Assembly (NCBI GenBank): GCA_030247855.1
Contig: JAPDRN010000007.1
Location: 1-64,000, forward strand
Length of the DNA stretch: 64,000 nt
Origin: Knufia peltigerae
Taxonomy: Eukaryota > Ascomycota > Eurotiomycetes > Chaetothyriales > Trichomeriaceae
Reading direction: 5' to 3'
The translations under genes were made by a program, and so were the position numbers. The notes beneath the pieces were generated by a model that saw nothing but the letters and a program-made list of their open reading frames with translations, had not been told where the DNA came from and searched no databases. Shown one piece after another: positions 44,764 to 54,546 of this stretch (positions are counted from its first letter, which is position 1; each line of letters opens with the position of its first letter).

Positions 44764-46062
44764 TTAGATTTTCATGAATGACATGCGACGTCTCAGCCGT
44801 CCTGCTTTCATGTCCAAGTCGGTTGAGAGACCGGGAGTGCATTTCATACCCGCGGCCATCTCCATAGACACGCTCCATACCCCGCTGCTGCATCGCTGGA
44901 AAGAGCTTCCGTCTGCGGAACATGACCACTGGCCTTCGACCGAGCAAGCTCCTGATTGAGTGCCCGTCTCGTTGGATGCCCCGGAATTACTTGAGGGTGG
45001 TTGTTGAGTGGAAGCGGTGGGAGCGGCCTCCGGGGCTACTGACTGACTGACTGATCCTGCAGCAGCCGCAGCGGACGTGGCGAAGACACCGGGTGAGACT
45101 GGTCTCGAGGTTTCGGTGACGAACGTAGTTGGTACTGGGAGGCCACCCGCCGGCGGTGCCGAGCCAGTGACTTGAGGAGATGATCCAGATTGGTCGGAGC
45201 CGTTTTGGGGACCTGCGGCCGCCGAACCTGCTGCTGGCTGTGCGCTTGGCTGGGAAGCTCCAGATCCTCCTCCTGGGAAGGCCGAGGAAACTTGCGTAGG
45301 AGCTGGGTTGCTACCTGCATCATCTGAACAGGAGAGCTGCGTGTAGGGACCTGCGCCGGCCTTTTGAACGTACATGCCTGGGTTGGGGTAGAGATAATCA
45401 AATCCCTCCGGCGTCGTACAAGAAGAAACCCCAGCCAAATTTGCGACAAACATGTCTGGGAAACTGTTTTGGCGTTTTTGTGACATTTGTGGAGCCTCTG
45501 CCGGCTTCTCCTCCTCTCTTTTTTTTGCGCCGCCATTTTTCTGGGTCACGGTAAACGGTGCGCAGTTCATATAGAACTCTCTGTTGCCAACCTTGTTGAT
45601 CCACGACCAAGCGAGGGTGTAGTCGCCGGGAGCGATTCCGTCTGGAACAGTAAATTGGAAGGTGGAGGCGCCGTCTCCGTTGGGGTCTGCAGGAAGGTTG
45701 CCAGGCACGTTCGCCGGACATCCACCTTCAATAGACTTGATGACCATCCACTTGGACTCTTTTGTAGGTTGTAGATCGGTCGTCAGACTGACTTGACAAG
45801 AGCCTCCGCCGTGAACAGCCGAACCAGTAAAGCTCAAGGTTTGAGGTTCGCCAATGGCCGCAACGTTCTGTGCACCTTCTGCGTCGTAGACTCCAGATCG
45901 TTGCTTGCAGGGAAAGTCGGAGCCATCAGCAAGGAGTGGTGAGTTGGTAAGGGAACTCTTGCCATAAGGGACAGGAGTCTTCATGATCATGTGAGCATTG
46001 GTGGTCGCGGCGAGAAGAAGAAGGATGGAGGCCGTGGCCACATTCTTGATTGAAGAAGCCAT
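44764..46062 (-). CDS. AA11-like lytic polysaccharide monooxygenase with C-terminal X278-like domain
   Basis: Intronless gene for a 432-aa secreted copper enzyme predicted to oxidise chitin. The signal peptide (MASSIKNVATASILLLLAAT..NA) is followed directly by H24, which would be the mature N-terminal histidine of the copper brace. The second brace histidine is H84 in SAVHGGGSCQ and the axial tyrosine Y164 in REFYMNCAPF. In mature numbering these are 1, 61 and 141, close to the 1/60/140 I recall for AA11 of Aspergillus oryzae. A Lys/Arg segment with KR sites, then a long Ser/Pro/Ala-rich linker (about 260-385), leads to a cysteine-rich C-terminal module (GACSVEGQWSC, SSFQRCSSGVWS) like the X278 module of AA11 proteins. 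The start at 46062 was chosen because it begins the signal peptide; the frame stays open 213 codons upstream without coding features. Confidence 0.88.
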   Translation of the reverse strand: MASSIKNVATASILLLLAATTNAHMIMKTPVPYGKSSLTNSPLLADGSDFPCKQRSGVYDAEGAQNVAAIGEPQTLSFTGSAVHGGGSCQVSLTTDLQPTKESKWMVIKSIEGGCPANVPGNLPADPNGDGASTFQFTVPDGIAPGDYTLAWSWINKVGNREFYMNCAPFTVTQKNGGAKKREEEKPAEAPQMSQKRQNSFPDMFVANLAGVSSCTTPEGFDYLYPNPGMYVQKAGAGPYTQLSCSDDAGSNPAPTQVSSAFPGGGSGASQPSAQPAAGSAAAGPQNGSDQSGSSPQVTGSAPPAGGLPVPTTFVTETSRPVSPGVFATSAAAAAGSVSQSVAPEAAPTASTQQPPSSNSGASNETGTQSGACSVEGQWSCSADGSSFQRCSSGVWSVSMEMAAGMKCTPGLSTDLDMKAGRLRRRMSFMKI

Positions 46063-48788
46063 GGTTGTTGTTGTTGTAGAAGATGTCGATCTAGGATATC
46101 GGTCTAGATGAACGGTTTTTGCTTTCGCGCTTGAGAGAGTGTCGGGCAGGGCAATAGCCAGATTGCACTTAACTAACGTGTTAGTTGAGTTGAGGTGTTT
46201 TGGTATCGGATAGGAAGAGAACGATAAATGGCCGAAAATTGTCAGAGCGTTAATAAGGACCATCTCCGGACAGACAATGCCGTTTGATGATCTGCTCAGA
46301 CAAAGGAGTACCAAGTGACAGTGGCAAGTATAAAAGATCAGGCAGTCTGAGGGGAGGCAGGTCAAAGAAGACCAGTATTTTGTAGCATACCTTAAAGGAT
46401 TCAACAAAGGGAGCGGCTTGCTGACTTTGGTTATTGTTTTGCGTGTCAAAGGAATGTATTGTGGGATTGTTCGCGCCAGGCAAGACAATTCAGAAAGCCA
46501 ACACAATGAGAGTGAGTGAATGAGTGAAAGGGATGAATGAATGAATGGATCGGCTAGCCTGCCAGTGCTGGTATATTGAAGGAGTGACGGTAAAACAAAG
46601 TAGTGAGAGAAAGCTTTGAGGAGCTGTCCAAGTGCAATCAGTTGATGAACTATATAGACCACATTCAAGACCGACCCACAGACCAGGTGATGGGCGAACA
46701 AAGGCTCCCGGACTCCTCCAACGTCATTCGGTTAATGCTTGTCAGATGCACTGGGCAAGGGGTAGATGAAACAATGGCATCCTATTGGCAAACACGAGAC
46801 CTCCCTCACCAAAAAGACGGCTCGAGACCTTACAAAAAATCGCGCTTTCGGACTTGGAGCTTTTCATGAGCTTTGTCCACCGCGATTGAGAGATGGGTCG
46901 CTTGGAAGAAGACCAAGAAGAAGCTTCTCAGGCAGTGAGCTTGTAGAGCGTGGTGATTCGAGCATGGACGCATAGCAAATACCTCCGTAGCTGAAGGGGC
47001 CGACCGAGACAGTGAAGCTCTGCAGCAAGCGATTGGCCAAGGCAGTTCGCGCCACTGGCAGATACGAGCCGGAATGGTGGCTCACGCACCGACGATCGCC
47101 CCATGTTTAAAAAGCCCCCTGGGAGAGGCTGAGGAAGTCCGTCACCTCCACAGGCCGAGCAAGCAGACAAGGTCTCCCTAGTAGGGGTGAGGCAGGGCAG
47201 AAAAATGAATGGCAAGTCGAAAGGGAGAACGGACCAGGAAATCCAGGGGCAAAAAAAGACGCGGTCAGTTGCAGCCAACCATTAAACGCGCTGTACTCTT
47301 ATGCTAGTCTACTATGGGATTAGCTTCGGCAATGGAGAAATGTGGTTCCGGAGAAGCTACAGCTCTTGTTTGTTCTACTGGCCACGATTCCATCCATCAT
47401 GAAACGTCCGCTCCGGCTCCCTGCTGGAAATTACTTGCAACCATCTGTTGCCACTCCGAATGTCTTTCTTGCGACACGGACGAAGATCCACAGAGGCCAG
47501 AGCTGACCAGAGACAAGAATGTTCATCAGGCAGCTACTGTGCAAGGCTTCGACACGCCTTGCAGCATCCAGGTCGACACGGACCCTGGTGGCTGGGAAGG
47601 CCTGTGCTCTCCAATGCCTCCTAGCCTGCGATTTTCGTGAATTGATGCTTGTCGAAGCATTCTTGACAGCAGCGAGCGCAGACCTCCGCGTCGGTACTTC
47701 TCCATGTGAGGCGCGTTTAAAACTTCTCGAGCCGCGGCGACTTGCCCTGTGCGCGTACTGGTCACCACCATCATACAGCACAGCATCTTGAATATCAGGG
47801 TACTCGTACTCCGCTTCGACGTCTGACGATATACTACTAATGACTAAATGACCGGCATCACAGCATGCCAAGGCTCGCTCAACAGCAAATCTGAAGACTG
47901 CGTCTTGAGTTAAGTTGGGGACTATATTGTGGGGGTCGAGTAGGGGTCACTGCTCGTTCCGCTATGCCTCTCTCGAACTGAATCTCCGAGTACCCTCTTG
48001 AATTCAACGTTGCATGCCGATGGATCTGGAGTGTGTGAAGAGATCCCTGAGACTGATCCAAGAGGACGTTTAGTTTGCAATGGCAGAGTCTGGGCTGGAG
48101 GTATATCGGCGACCGCCGACATCTGCTTCTGTCAACCTTGAGCGCGCAATCTCTGGTCGAGTTCCCAGCCAAGCCAGTGTTCTAGAAAAAAATTGCACGT
48201 TGATCTTACAAGGGCATGTTACAGATGAAGACACAGTGGGATTTCTTTCGCGGTTTATCTCGATTTAACTTCCGGACGATGGAGGTCACTCTTGATCCTT
48301 GCAACCTTACGACAACCCATCTTGAGATTTAGGTTTCGAAAAACATACTGATATTGATACCGACATGCCTTTCGGGAGGAGACGAGGGGACAGTCCGGAC
48401 TTCTATGTCTCCGACGCTGTTGTCTTGAAACTCTTTGTCGGCACAAGACACCACTTTGATTTATTGTTTCTCGAAATATCCGGAGAGTAAAGAATTGCTA
48501 TTTCTTCTTTGTTATCATGGTGATTCTACAGCCAGCAACCATGGCAGCCGCAAACCAGGCACCAAAGGCATTATCATTCTGCTTTGTACTGATACGAACT
48601 CTGATCTCGAACAATGATCACACCCAATGTCAGGACGATGCATATATCAGCCATGGGAAGGAAATCCGAAATTGGTCCACCTACCAAACGATCAATTGCA
48701 TTGCCCTCAGGCTTTTCGTACTACTCAACGTGCGACTAGGAACATTATCCACAGCAGCAGCAGCAGCAGCATCAAACTTAAAACCACC
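46063..48788. other. 2.7 kb region without recognisable gene
   Basis: Contains the LPMO promoter side and flanks of the next gene. A 146-codon minus-strand frame (47431-47871) begins with ATG but has no family features and an Arg/Ser-rich, shadow-like composition. A CAG triplet run (AGCAGCAGCAGCAGCAGCA) lies near 48750-48770 in the leader of the 182-aa gene. No clear repeats or RNA gene. Confidence 0.5.
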
Positions 48789-49337
48789 ATGGCTACCTAC
48801 AGAAGAAATCGTACCGAGTCACGCTCGTCCAACAACCACCACATCTCCCTCCGCGGCCCGTTTGAACTGACGATAGGAACCCCTCGTGATGTTGGGCAGC
48901 TCGAAGAAGGTGAGATCCCCCAGAGCGGCTTCCGCGTGAATGTGCAATGGTACATCAACGAACTCCCCCCCTCGGACGAGATCGCGACCATCGAGAGAAT
49001 GGCCGTCGTCGAGGCGAAGCGCCAGGGTTGCAAGGTGGTCTGCATCAGAAGCAACATCCACGACACCACGCGCATGCGGGTTCCACACTCCCGCCCGAGT
49101 CGGTTCGTCCAGGTCCCCGATCCCATAGGATGGCATTACACGGCCGAGATGCGACTCCCCAACGGCGACTGGCTCCCCGCCCACTTCTACACCGAGACGG
49201 TCGTCGTCAATGGCAACAAAATCACCCGTGGGCTGGACCGACGGCTCTGGAACAACCCGATCGTCTGGAACACGGATTACTTTCCTCACGTCAAAGGTGA
49301 GTTTCGACGCGAGGTGTATTATACCGTGTTTGTCTAG
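48789..49337 (+). CDS. Hypothetical protein, 182 aa
   Basis: I do not recognise this protein. It is soluble, with no signal peptide or membrane segment. After a polar, Arg/Ser/Asn-rich start (TYRRNRTESRSSNNHH) the rest looks like a compact alpha/beta domain: PFELTIGTPRD, GFRVNVQWYINELPPSDEIATIE, VVEAKRQGCKVVCIRSNIHD, FVQVPDPIGWHYTAEMRLPNG, PAHFYTETVVVNGNKI. The third codon position is strongly G/C-biased in this frame, which supports it over the long antisense frame. It lies about 730 bp upstream of the eIF4E-like gene on the same strand; any link is unknown. The ATG at 48789 follows a CAG-repeat leader in context ACCATGG, a good initiation context. Confidence 0.6.
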   Translation: MATYRRNRTESRSSNNHHISLRGPFELTIGTPRDVGQLEEGEIPQSGFRVNVQWYINELPPSDEIATIERMAVVEAKRQGCKVVCIRSNIHDTTRMRVPHSRPSRFVQVPDPIGWHYTAEMRLPNGDWLPAHFYTETVVVNGNKITRGLDRRLWNNPIVWNTDYFPHVKGEFRREVYYTVFV

Positions 49338-50065
49338 GTAAGTGCGTACGTGGCTCTGGAAGTATACATCAAAGTGTAAGTACGAGTAGGTGCGAGTATC
49401 GTAGGGATCATCGAGCATCTTTAATCCAGTATACAGTGCACGATATACAGTGTACATACTGCGTACAGTTATATCCATCAAAGTCACAAATGTTATCTCA
49501 AATACCTGATTGTTGTTTTTCGTCCTATTTAGATCATACCAAATCAAATAGTCTTCCTTCCTGTGTATGGTACAATGTCCTCCTTTTCTTTTGCTGTACG
49601 ATAAATCGATTCCCGTATCGTGTACGGAGTAGTAGAGAGGTACCAGCACGTAGTCCTCTGCTTCATACTCCGTATTCTGTGCATGCTCCACAAGTTGATA
49701 AATGCCGCAAGCGCCCCAATCACAACCACGACACCCATTGGACGACAAAAAGTGACAAACCAACGTTTCACGACCACGATCAGTCCGGCGCGTATCGATG
49801 AAGAAAAATGTTTCCATGACGAACCGCACACACACAGAAAAAGGTGACGAAGTGGTCGTTGGCAACGGGACCTGGCCCCTGGAATGGGCCGCGCTACGAC
49901 ATCCAGAATAGAAACAAGCTGGAAATCTGGTACGGAGGACCTCCGTAGTCTTACAGCGTTCTATTTCTTCGTGGAAGTGGAAGACGTTCATGATCAAGCA
50001 CGTACACACACACCTTCCTTTCGCCCTTTTTCAATTTAGGATACTGCATAACCAGTGTGAGGACA
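49338..50065. other. Intergenic region rich in TACGGAG-type motifs
   Basis: Two exact 9-mers (TACGGAGTA at 49623-49631 and TACTCCGTA at 49666-49674) and a 17-bp palindrome at 49931-49947. A minus-strand stop-free frame crosses this region and the 182-aa gene; I treat it as a shadow. No gene supported. Confidence 0.5.
49931..49947. repeat. Inverted repeat TACGGAGG-A-CCTCCGTA
   Basis: Perfect 8-bp arms around one central base, 119 bp upstream of the eIF4E-like start. It is an extended relative of the TACGGAGTA 9-mer found nine times in this window. Confidence 0.5.
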
Positions 50066-50904
50066 ATGGGTTCAGTATATCCAACAACCACAGGCACGGC
50101 CCTCCTCTCGCCCCGACGGTCGCCTGTCCCCTCGACAGGACAATCTACTGAAGAACGAGGAGGAGAAGCAAATATATCACGTCCATCACTCCCACGTCGC
50201 TCCTCTTCTCTGCACAAACAGCTCATCACGAAACTCCGTCCACTCCCATTCCAGTACCACTGGGCCGTGTGGCATTCCAAACCAGACCCGCAGCATCAAT
50301 ACCTCCTCACCCCGCTCGTCGACGACGTATCAGATATCGGCAAGTTCTATCGCATCTTCAACAACATGCCGTGGCTGCAGATACGACAAAACGACAGTAT
50401 CCATATATTCCGTGCCGGCGTCAAGCCACTCTGGGAAGATGCGGAAAACCAGCAGGGAGGACGTTGGTTGATTCGAGTCCGACATGACAATAATCGAGCC
50501 ATCAGGGTCTGGGAGGAGATATGCCTCTTGTGTTGCGGAGGGGAGTTGCAGGCCGCAATAGCTCAAGGTGTGCACACTACCCTCTGGTCCCGTTTTGACC
50601 CGCGGCTGATATCCCAAGCACAGAACGTGATCACATACTAGGCATGTCTTTCTCGCCCAGACTATACTATGTCCACATATCGATATGGACCAAACAAGGC
50701 AACAATCTGCGTAGTATTCTTCTGATGGAAAAGGCAATCATCCAAGGCTTATCGGCAGACCTGCGACCAAGGTCAAATACCGAAATCAACTATCGAAAGC
50801 ATGCTGATAAAATAGGCTTGAATGAGGCAGACCAGACTTCCTTGCTGCAGTCGGCAGGGGCGCCAAATCGACCACTGATGGCAAGAGCAATGACTCTGTG
50901 CTGA
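50066..50904 (+). CDS. Divergent eIF4E-family cap-binding protein
   Basis: Two-exon gene (50066-50567, 50642-50904; 74-nt intron, phase 1) for a 254-aa eIF4E-like protein that would bind the mRNA 5' cap. The first 50 residues are a Ser/Pro/Arg-rich extension. Core motifs are clear: PLPFQYHWAVWHSKP (W66, W69 = human W43, W46), FRAGVKPLWEDAENQQGGRW (W123/E124 = W102/E103, W134 = W113), W149 (= W130) and, after the splice, SPRLYYVHISIWTK (R174 = R157, W183 = W166). Human W56, which stacks on the cap, is replaced by Y79, as in class II 4E-HP proteins. Human W73, the eIF4G/4E-BP contact, aligns with Y95. So it is probably a paralogue with altered partner binding rather than the housekeeping eIF4E. 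Its stop is 49 bp from the Shg1 gene stop. Confidence 0.82.
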
Positions 50905-50953
50905 GTGTTCGTATCACCATATAGCAACCCATTCGAATAGGTGCCGGTGACAA

Positions 50954-52861
50954 CTATCGGCCGGGTACATATCGATCAATCTGAATTGGCTCACGTTCTC
51001 GTCGAACGTCACTTCTGTCTCGGTCACGTCGACTGTCTCTGCGATCGTCCCGTCGATCATCATCTCGTCGTCGAGGACTTCGGTCTCGTCTGTCCCTATC
51101 TCTGTCACGGTCTCGGTCACGATCTCTGTCGCGATACTTGTCTCGATCGCGGTCTCGATCTTGTTCTCGTTCTCGGCTTCTGTCCCTACGTCTGTCCTTA
51201 CTCCTCTCTCTGTTTCTGTCCCTGTCGCGGTCCCGATCTCTGTCTCGTTCTCTCTCTCGGTCGCCGCGATCACGCTCAACATCTCGACTTCTGCCCCTAC
51301 GATCATGTCGGTCTTGACCAGCTTCTCGATCTCGAGTCCGATCCCGGTCCCGGTCCCGGTCACGATCTCTGTCTCTCTCTCCATCACCATCTCGGCCAGG
51401 ACGATGACTATCGGGGAGGGTTCTAGGTTCGCGATCTTTGTCGCTCTCGCGGGTTCTTCGCCTGTCCTTGTGACGCTCACGTTCTTCCTCGGTACGGTGA
51501 ACGCCTCCACCAGGTACATAGCGATCAATGCCCACTGGAGATGCAGATCGCATCCTCCTGGTCTTTGGTTTCTCTGTCTCACGAGTTGGTGACGGGGACT
51601 CTTGTTGACTCCGTGCTTCACCTTCTTCACGGTCTTTGCTGGGTGTGCGCGTTTTCTCCTTCTGAATTGAGGCTCGTCTGCCACGAGATCTGCTTTTTCG
51701 CTCTCTGTCTCGTTCTCGCCTATAGCTGTCGCGAGACCGTTCCCGTCTACCAGAGTATCGATCAGAGACACCATGTCTTCGAGATAGGTCGTGCACTTCT
51801 GACTTGTGGAAATCATATTCGGGTCTTTGCTTTGATTTTTCGGCCAGTCGCTTGCCCTCGCTCAAGAGTAGTTCAAGAGCAGTCGCTTCGAGATCTTTTT
51901 CGTCGGTGGGAAGATCCTTCGCAATCATCGATTCGGTGCGCGATGCTCGCCGCTCTGGGCTTCTTCTGCGCTCCCTGTTTCTGTCTCGATCTCGATCTCT
52001 ATCACGATCGCGATCTCTATCACGCTCACGGCGTTCACGATCTCTTTCCCTCTCGCGCTCTCTTTCTTTCTCATAACGAGCCTCTCTTTCCTTTCTCTCT
52101 TCCTCGCGCTTTCGATGTCTTTCGTCTCTCGCCTTTATTCTCTCGGCTTCTCGCTTCTCTTCCTCTTCTCGTCTCTTTTGTCGGGCGAGTCTTCTCTCCT
52201 CCTCTTCAGTTTCACGCTTCTTCCTTTCTTCCTCCTCGCGCTTCGCCTCCTCTTTCTTCCGTTTCCTTTCCTCTTCCTGCTTGATCTTAGCTTTCAGCTC
52301 AGCAGTCTCACGAAGCAATTGCTCCATGCGATTCCTATTTCGGTCTCTTTCAGCAGCGCGATTCTCGGTTTCTGCTTTGTACTGTTCATCCGTCTTGCTA
52401 CCCCGCTGCTCCTCCTCTGCCGCAGCCTCAAGGCCGATATCTGTTTTCCGGATTTCGCGGACAGCATCTAGTACGTTGTTCAAGTGTTTCGCAATTTCAG
52501 TATCAATGCGAGATTCCACATCTTGATAAATGCCACTCCGATCAACAGCACCTTGAATCAGCGTTGCAGCCTTTCCACGTTCTCGACTGAGTAGGTTCGG
52601 GTCTTTCTCAATCTCGGCTTCCGCAATAGCGTAAATTTTGTCTGCCAGGGCAGTTTTTGCGTCAGAAGTGTTGTACGATGCCCATACTTGTTTTCTGAGA
52701 CTATCATAGCCACCCTGCTTTTTGAACTTCAGAAGGAGCGCATCTATGGTTGATCGTTGTTCTTTGACGAGAGGGAGATCTGAGATCTTGAAACGCGGAC
52801 GAAGGGAAAACGAGGTCGCTGGATCGCTCGCAGGCGTATCAGCCATGATTATATCAGCCAT
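50954..52861 (-). CDS. shg1: COMPASS subunit Shg1 / BOD1-SHG1 domain protein with Arg-Asp-rich tail
   Basis: Intronless gene for a 635-aa nuclear protein. The BOD1/SHG1 domain lies at about residues 35-140: LLLKFKKQGGYDSLRKQVW, KTALADKIYAIAEAEIEKDP, GKAATLIQGAVDRSGIYQDVE. Shg1 is a subunit of the Set1/COMPASS histone H3K4 methyltransferase complex. From residue about 150 a long Glu/Lys/Arg single-helix-like coiled coil follows (EEEERKKRETEEEERRL), then RS/RE/RD-rich low complexity with long Arg-Asp dipeptide runs, far beyond yeast Shg1 in length. The tail resembles splicing-associated RD/RE proteins, so a role in linking transcription and RNA processing is possible. Two in-frame ATGs (52861, 52846) compete. 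The repetitive arginine codons leave long open frames on the other strand, which I do not annotate. Confidence 0.85.
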   Translation of the reverse strand: MADIIMADTPASDPATSFSLRPRFKISDLPLVKEQRSTIDALLLKFKKQGGYDSLRKQVWASYNTSDAKTALADKIYAIAEAEIEKDPNLLSRERGKAATLIQGAVDRSGIYQDVESRIDTEIAKHLNNVLDAVREIRKTDIGLEAAAEEEQRGSKTDEQYKAETENRAAERDRNRNRMEQLLRETAELKAKIKQEEERKRKKEEAKREEEERKKRETEEEERRLARQKRREEEEKREAERIKARDERHRKREEERKEREARYEKERERERERDRERRERDRDRDRDRDRDRDRNRERRRSPERRASRTESMIAKDLPTDEKDLEATALELLLSEGKRLAEKSKQRPEYDFHKSEVHDLSRRHGVSDRYSGRRERSRDSYRRERDRERKSRSRGRRASIQKEKTRTPSKDREEGEARSQQESPSPTRETEKPKTRRMRSASPVGIDRYVPGGGVHRTEEERERHKDRRRTRESDKDREPRTLPDSHRPGRDGDGERDRDRDRDRDRDRTRDREAGQDRHDRRGRSRDVERDRGDRERERDRDRDRDRDRNRERSKDRRRDRSREREQDRDRDRDKYRDRDRDRDRDRDRDRRDRSPRRRDDDRRDDRRDSRRDRDRSDVRREREPIQIDRYVPGR

Positions 52862-53189
52862 GACTAGAAACGAACATGAGGAATTGTCGCGATGACATGG
52901 ACCGAGAGTCCTTTAGAGAAATTGTGTAAAAGTTGCGAGTCCGCAGGAACAGAAACGCGGATCAAAGTCGCCAAAGTCGCGTATGGAGAAGGAACTGACC
53001 GCCTTGGCAACTTGACTAAGCACAAGGCTGAGCAAAGGGAGGACTCGACACTACCGTATGGAGGAGCAAGGCTTGCGAGTCTTTGACAATATTTGATTCT
53101 TCTTTACCGAGAGGATAAGAATACCATTTCCTCGGTCGTTCAAAGATATGTCTCCTAGGATCACTTGTTTGCATTGAACTTATGCTACA
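52862..53189. other. Intergenic region between Shg1 and DUF3237 genes
   Basis: 328 bp, promoter side of Shg1 and 3' side of the DUF3237 gene. Nothing else seen. Confidence 0.5.
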
Positions 53190-53681
53190 CTAGTTCTCTA
53201 ACTTGTACACCAAGTATTCCGCGGCCAACCCTCCTTCATCAATGTGCCAACGCCCTTGTCCTACAAGCGCAGATGTTTCCAGCCATTTCAGACTCTGGTC
53301 GGTCGTCTCTACATCTAGTCTCGTGAACCAATTTGTGTCCCCAAAGTTTGTCGATTTGATTTCGGCAGCGTTATCCAGTATCTTCTTCGTACCCTCGTCA
53401 ATCATGATCATTCCCGTGTATCGAATGTAAATTTCCCCCTTGTCTGTTTTTGCTCTGGCCCGGGCATCGATATGAACACAGTTTGCGTTGTAATCAATCA
53501 AGGGCCAATCTCCCCCCGGCGGAACAATGTCGGCTTTCACACCGGAGTCTTCGAACTTGATGAAGCCACTCGTGACATTGGCCATGAGTCTCGTGGCTCC
53601 GGTGTAGTTTGGCCCAACAACTGCAAGATCGGGATGCAAGTATTCTCGCATGGTAAAGATGTGTTTCAAAGTTGGCGCCAT
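53190..53681 (-). CDS. DUF3237 family protein, copy A
   Basis: Intronless gene for a 163-aa cytosolic protein of the DUF3237 family (small beta-barrel proteins of unknown function, common in fungi and bacteria near catabolic genes). Typical features are LKHIFTMREYLHPDLAVVGPNYTGATRL, ADIVPPGGDWPLID, VHIDARARAKTDKGEIYIRYTGMI, NWFTRLDVETTDQSLKWLETSALVGQGR and AEYLVYKLEN. The frame is open for 60 more codons upstream (to 53861), but that part has no DUF3237 character, so I start at 53681. It is divergent from a large Zn2Cys6 regulator and similar to copy B on the other side of that gene. Confidence 0.82.
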   Translation of the reverse strand: MAPTLKHIFTMREYLHPDLAVVGPNYTGATRLMANVTSGFIKFEDSGVKADIVPPGGDWPLIDYNANCVHIDARARAKTDKGEIYIRYTGMIMIDEGTKKILDNAAEIKSTNFGDTNWFTRLDVETTDQSLKWLETSALVGQGRWHIDEGGLAAEYLVYKLEN

Positions 53682-54546
53682 GATAAAATTGTTGGTATAT
53701 TGTCCGAGATCCACGCACAAGATGACACTGTTGAGGAGTGTTGGTGTCCTACCAGCTTTTGAAGTTCTGTTCCTGGGCACTTTATATTTCGCCTGGGGTA
53801 GGACTGACTTCTCATTTAAATAGTACTGGAAGTCTGATGTGGAGTATGGCCTCAGTACCAACAGGGTTAGTCTAGACTTACCTCTCCTCGACCTGGGAAC
53901 TAGGATTAATTAATGTAAGTGCAGAGATTCATACGGTACAGACCATGACTGCTGAGTACAGAAAGCTGCCCCCATTACCAAGAAAGAGACATACTCCATC
54001 GTATCGTACCCAATTCGAGGAAGCCATGTTCGGACCATGCGGCTCCGGTCGAACGTCTACCGTAAAGTGGGGCACTATGCATCGACACAACCTCACTCGA
54101 ATATGATATGGCAGACCGGGTAGTCGACTAAATGCACTCTCACGGCCATCGAAAGTGGTACAGCCTCAAATTCGTTTGACCGCAGCCGTCTTTCCCCATA
54201 TTGGTCAGGTTTTAACCACCCTACCGCGTTTACCATTCGTCAAGTGCATGGCTCTAAGGCGTCGGTGCCGCATAGCGCTGGTTTTTGGCGAAGAATCAGC
54301 TTATACTTGGATTTGAGCTGTATGCTTGATGCCTCCAAATTCCCTCAGAAACAAGGGACACTCAGTTGAATTGACCAAGCACCGACGTCTGGTGAACGAA
54401 GTTGCAAAAGCTCAACTACTCGCTGACAAATCCTCCTCTACCAACACTCAGGCCCACCTGTCGATCCTATGGCGAGGGCGTTACATCCAACAGGATGATT
54501 TGATTCATCATCTCCTTCACCAAGATATGCGCTTCTGACCCTAGAG
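53682..54546. promoter_or_regulatory. Divergent promoter of DUF3237 copy A and regulator 3
   Basis: 865 bp between start codons. No CGG-N10-CCG repeat of the kind found at 41 kb is present. A small ATG-started frame at 54326-54538 has no recognisable features and lies directly before the regulator start. Shared control is inferred from orientation only. Confidence 0.4.

Noticed and set aside
47431..47871. 146-codon minus-strand frame with ATG
   Set aside because: Arg/Ser/Ala-rich shadow-like composition and no conserved motif; kept only as a remark in the region entry.
51541..52284. 247-codon plus-strand frame opposite the Shg1 gene
   Set aside because: It is a Phe/Leu/Ser-rich shadow created by the repetitive Arg/Glu codons of the opposite strand.
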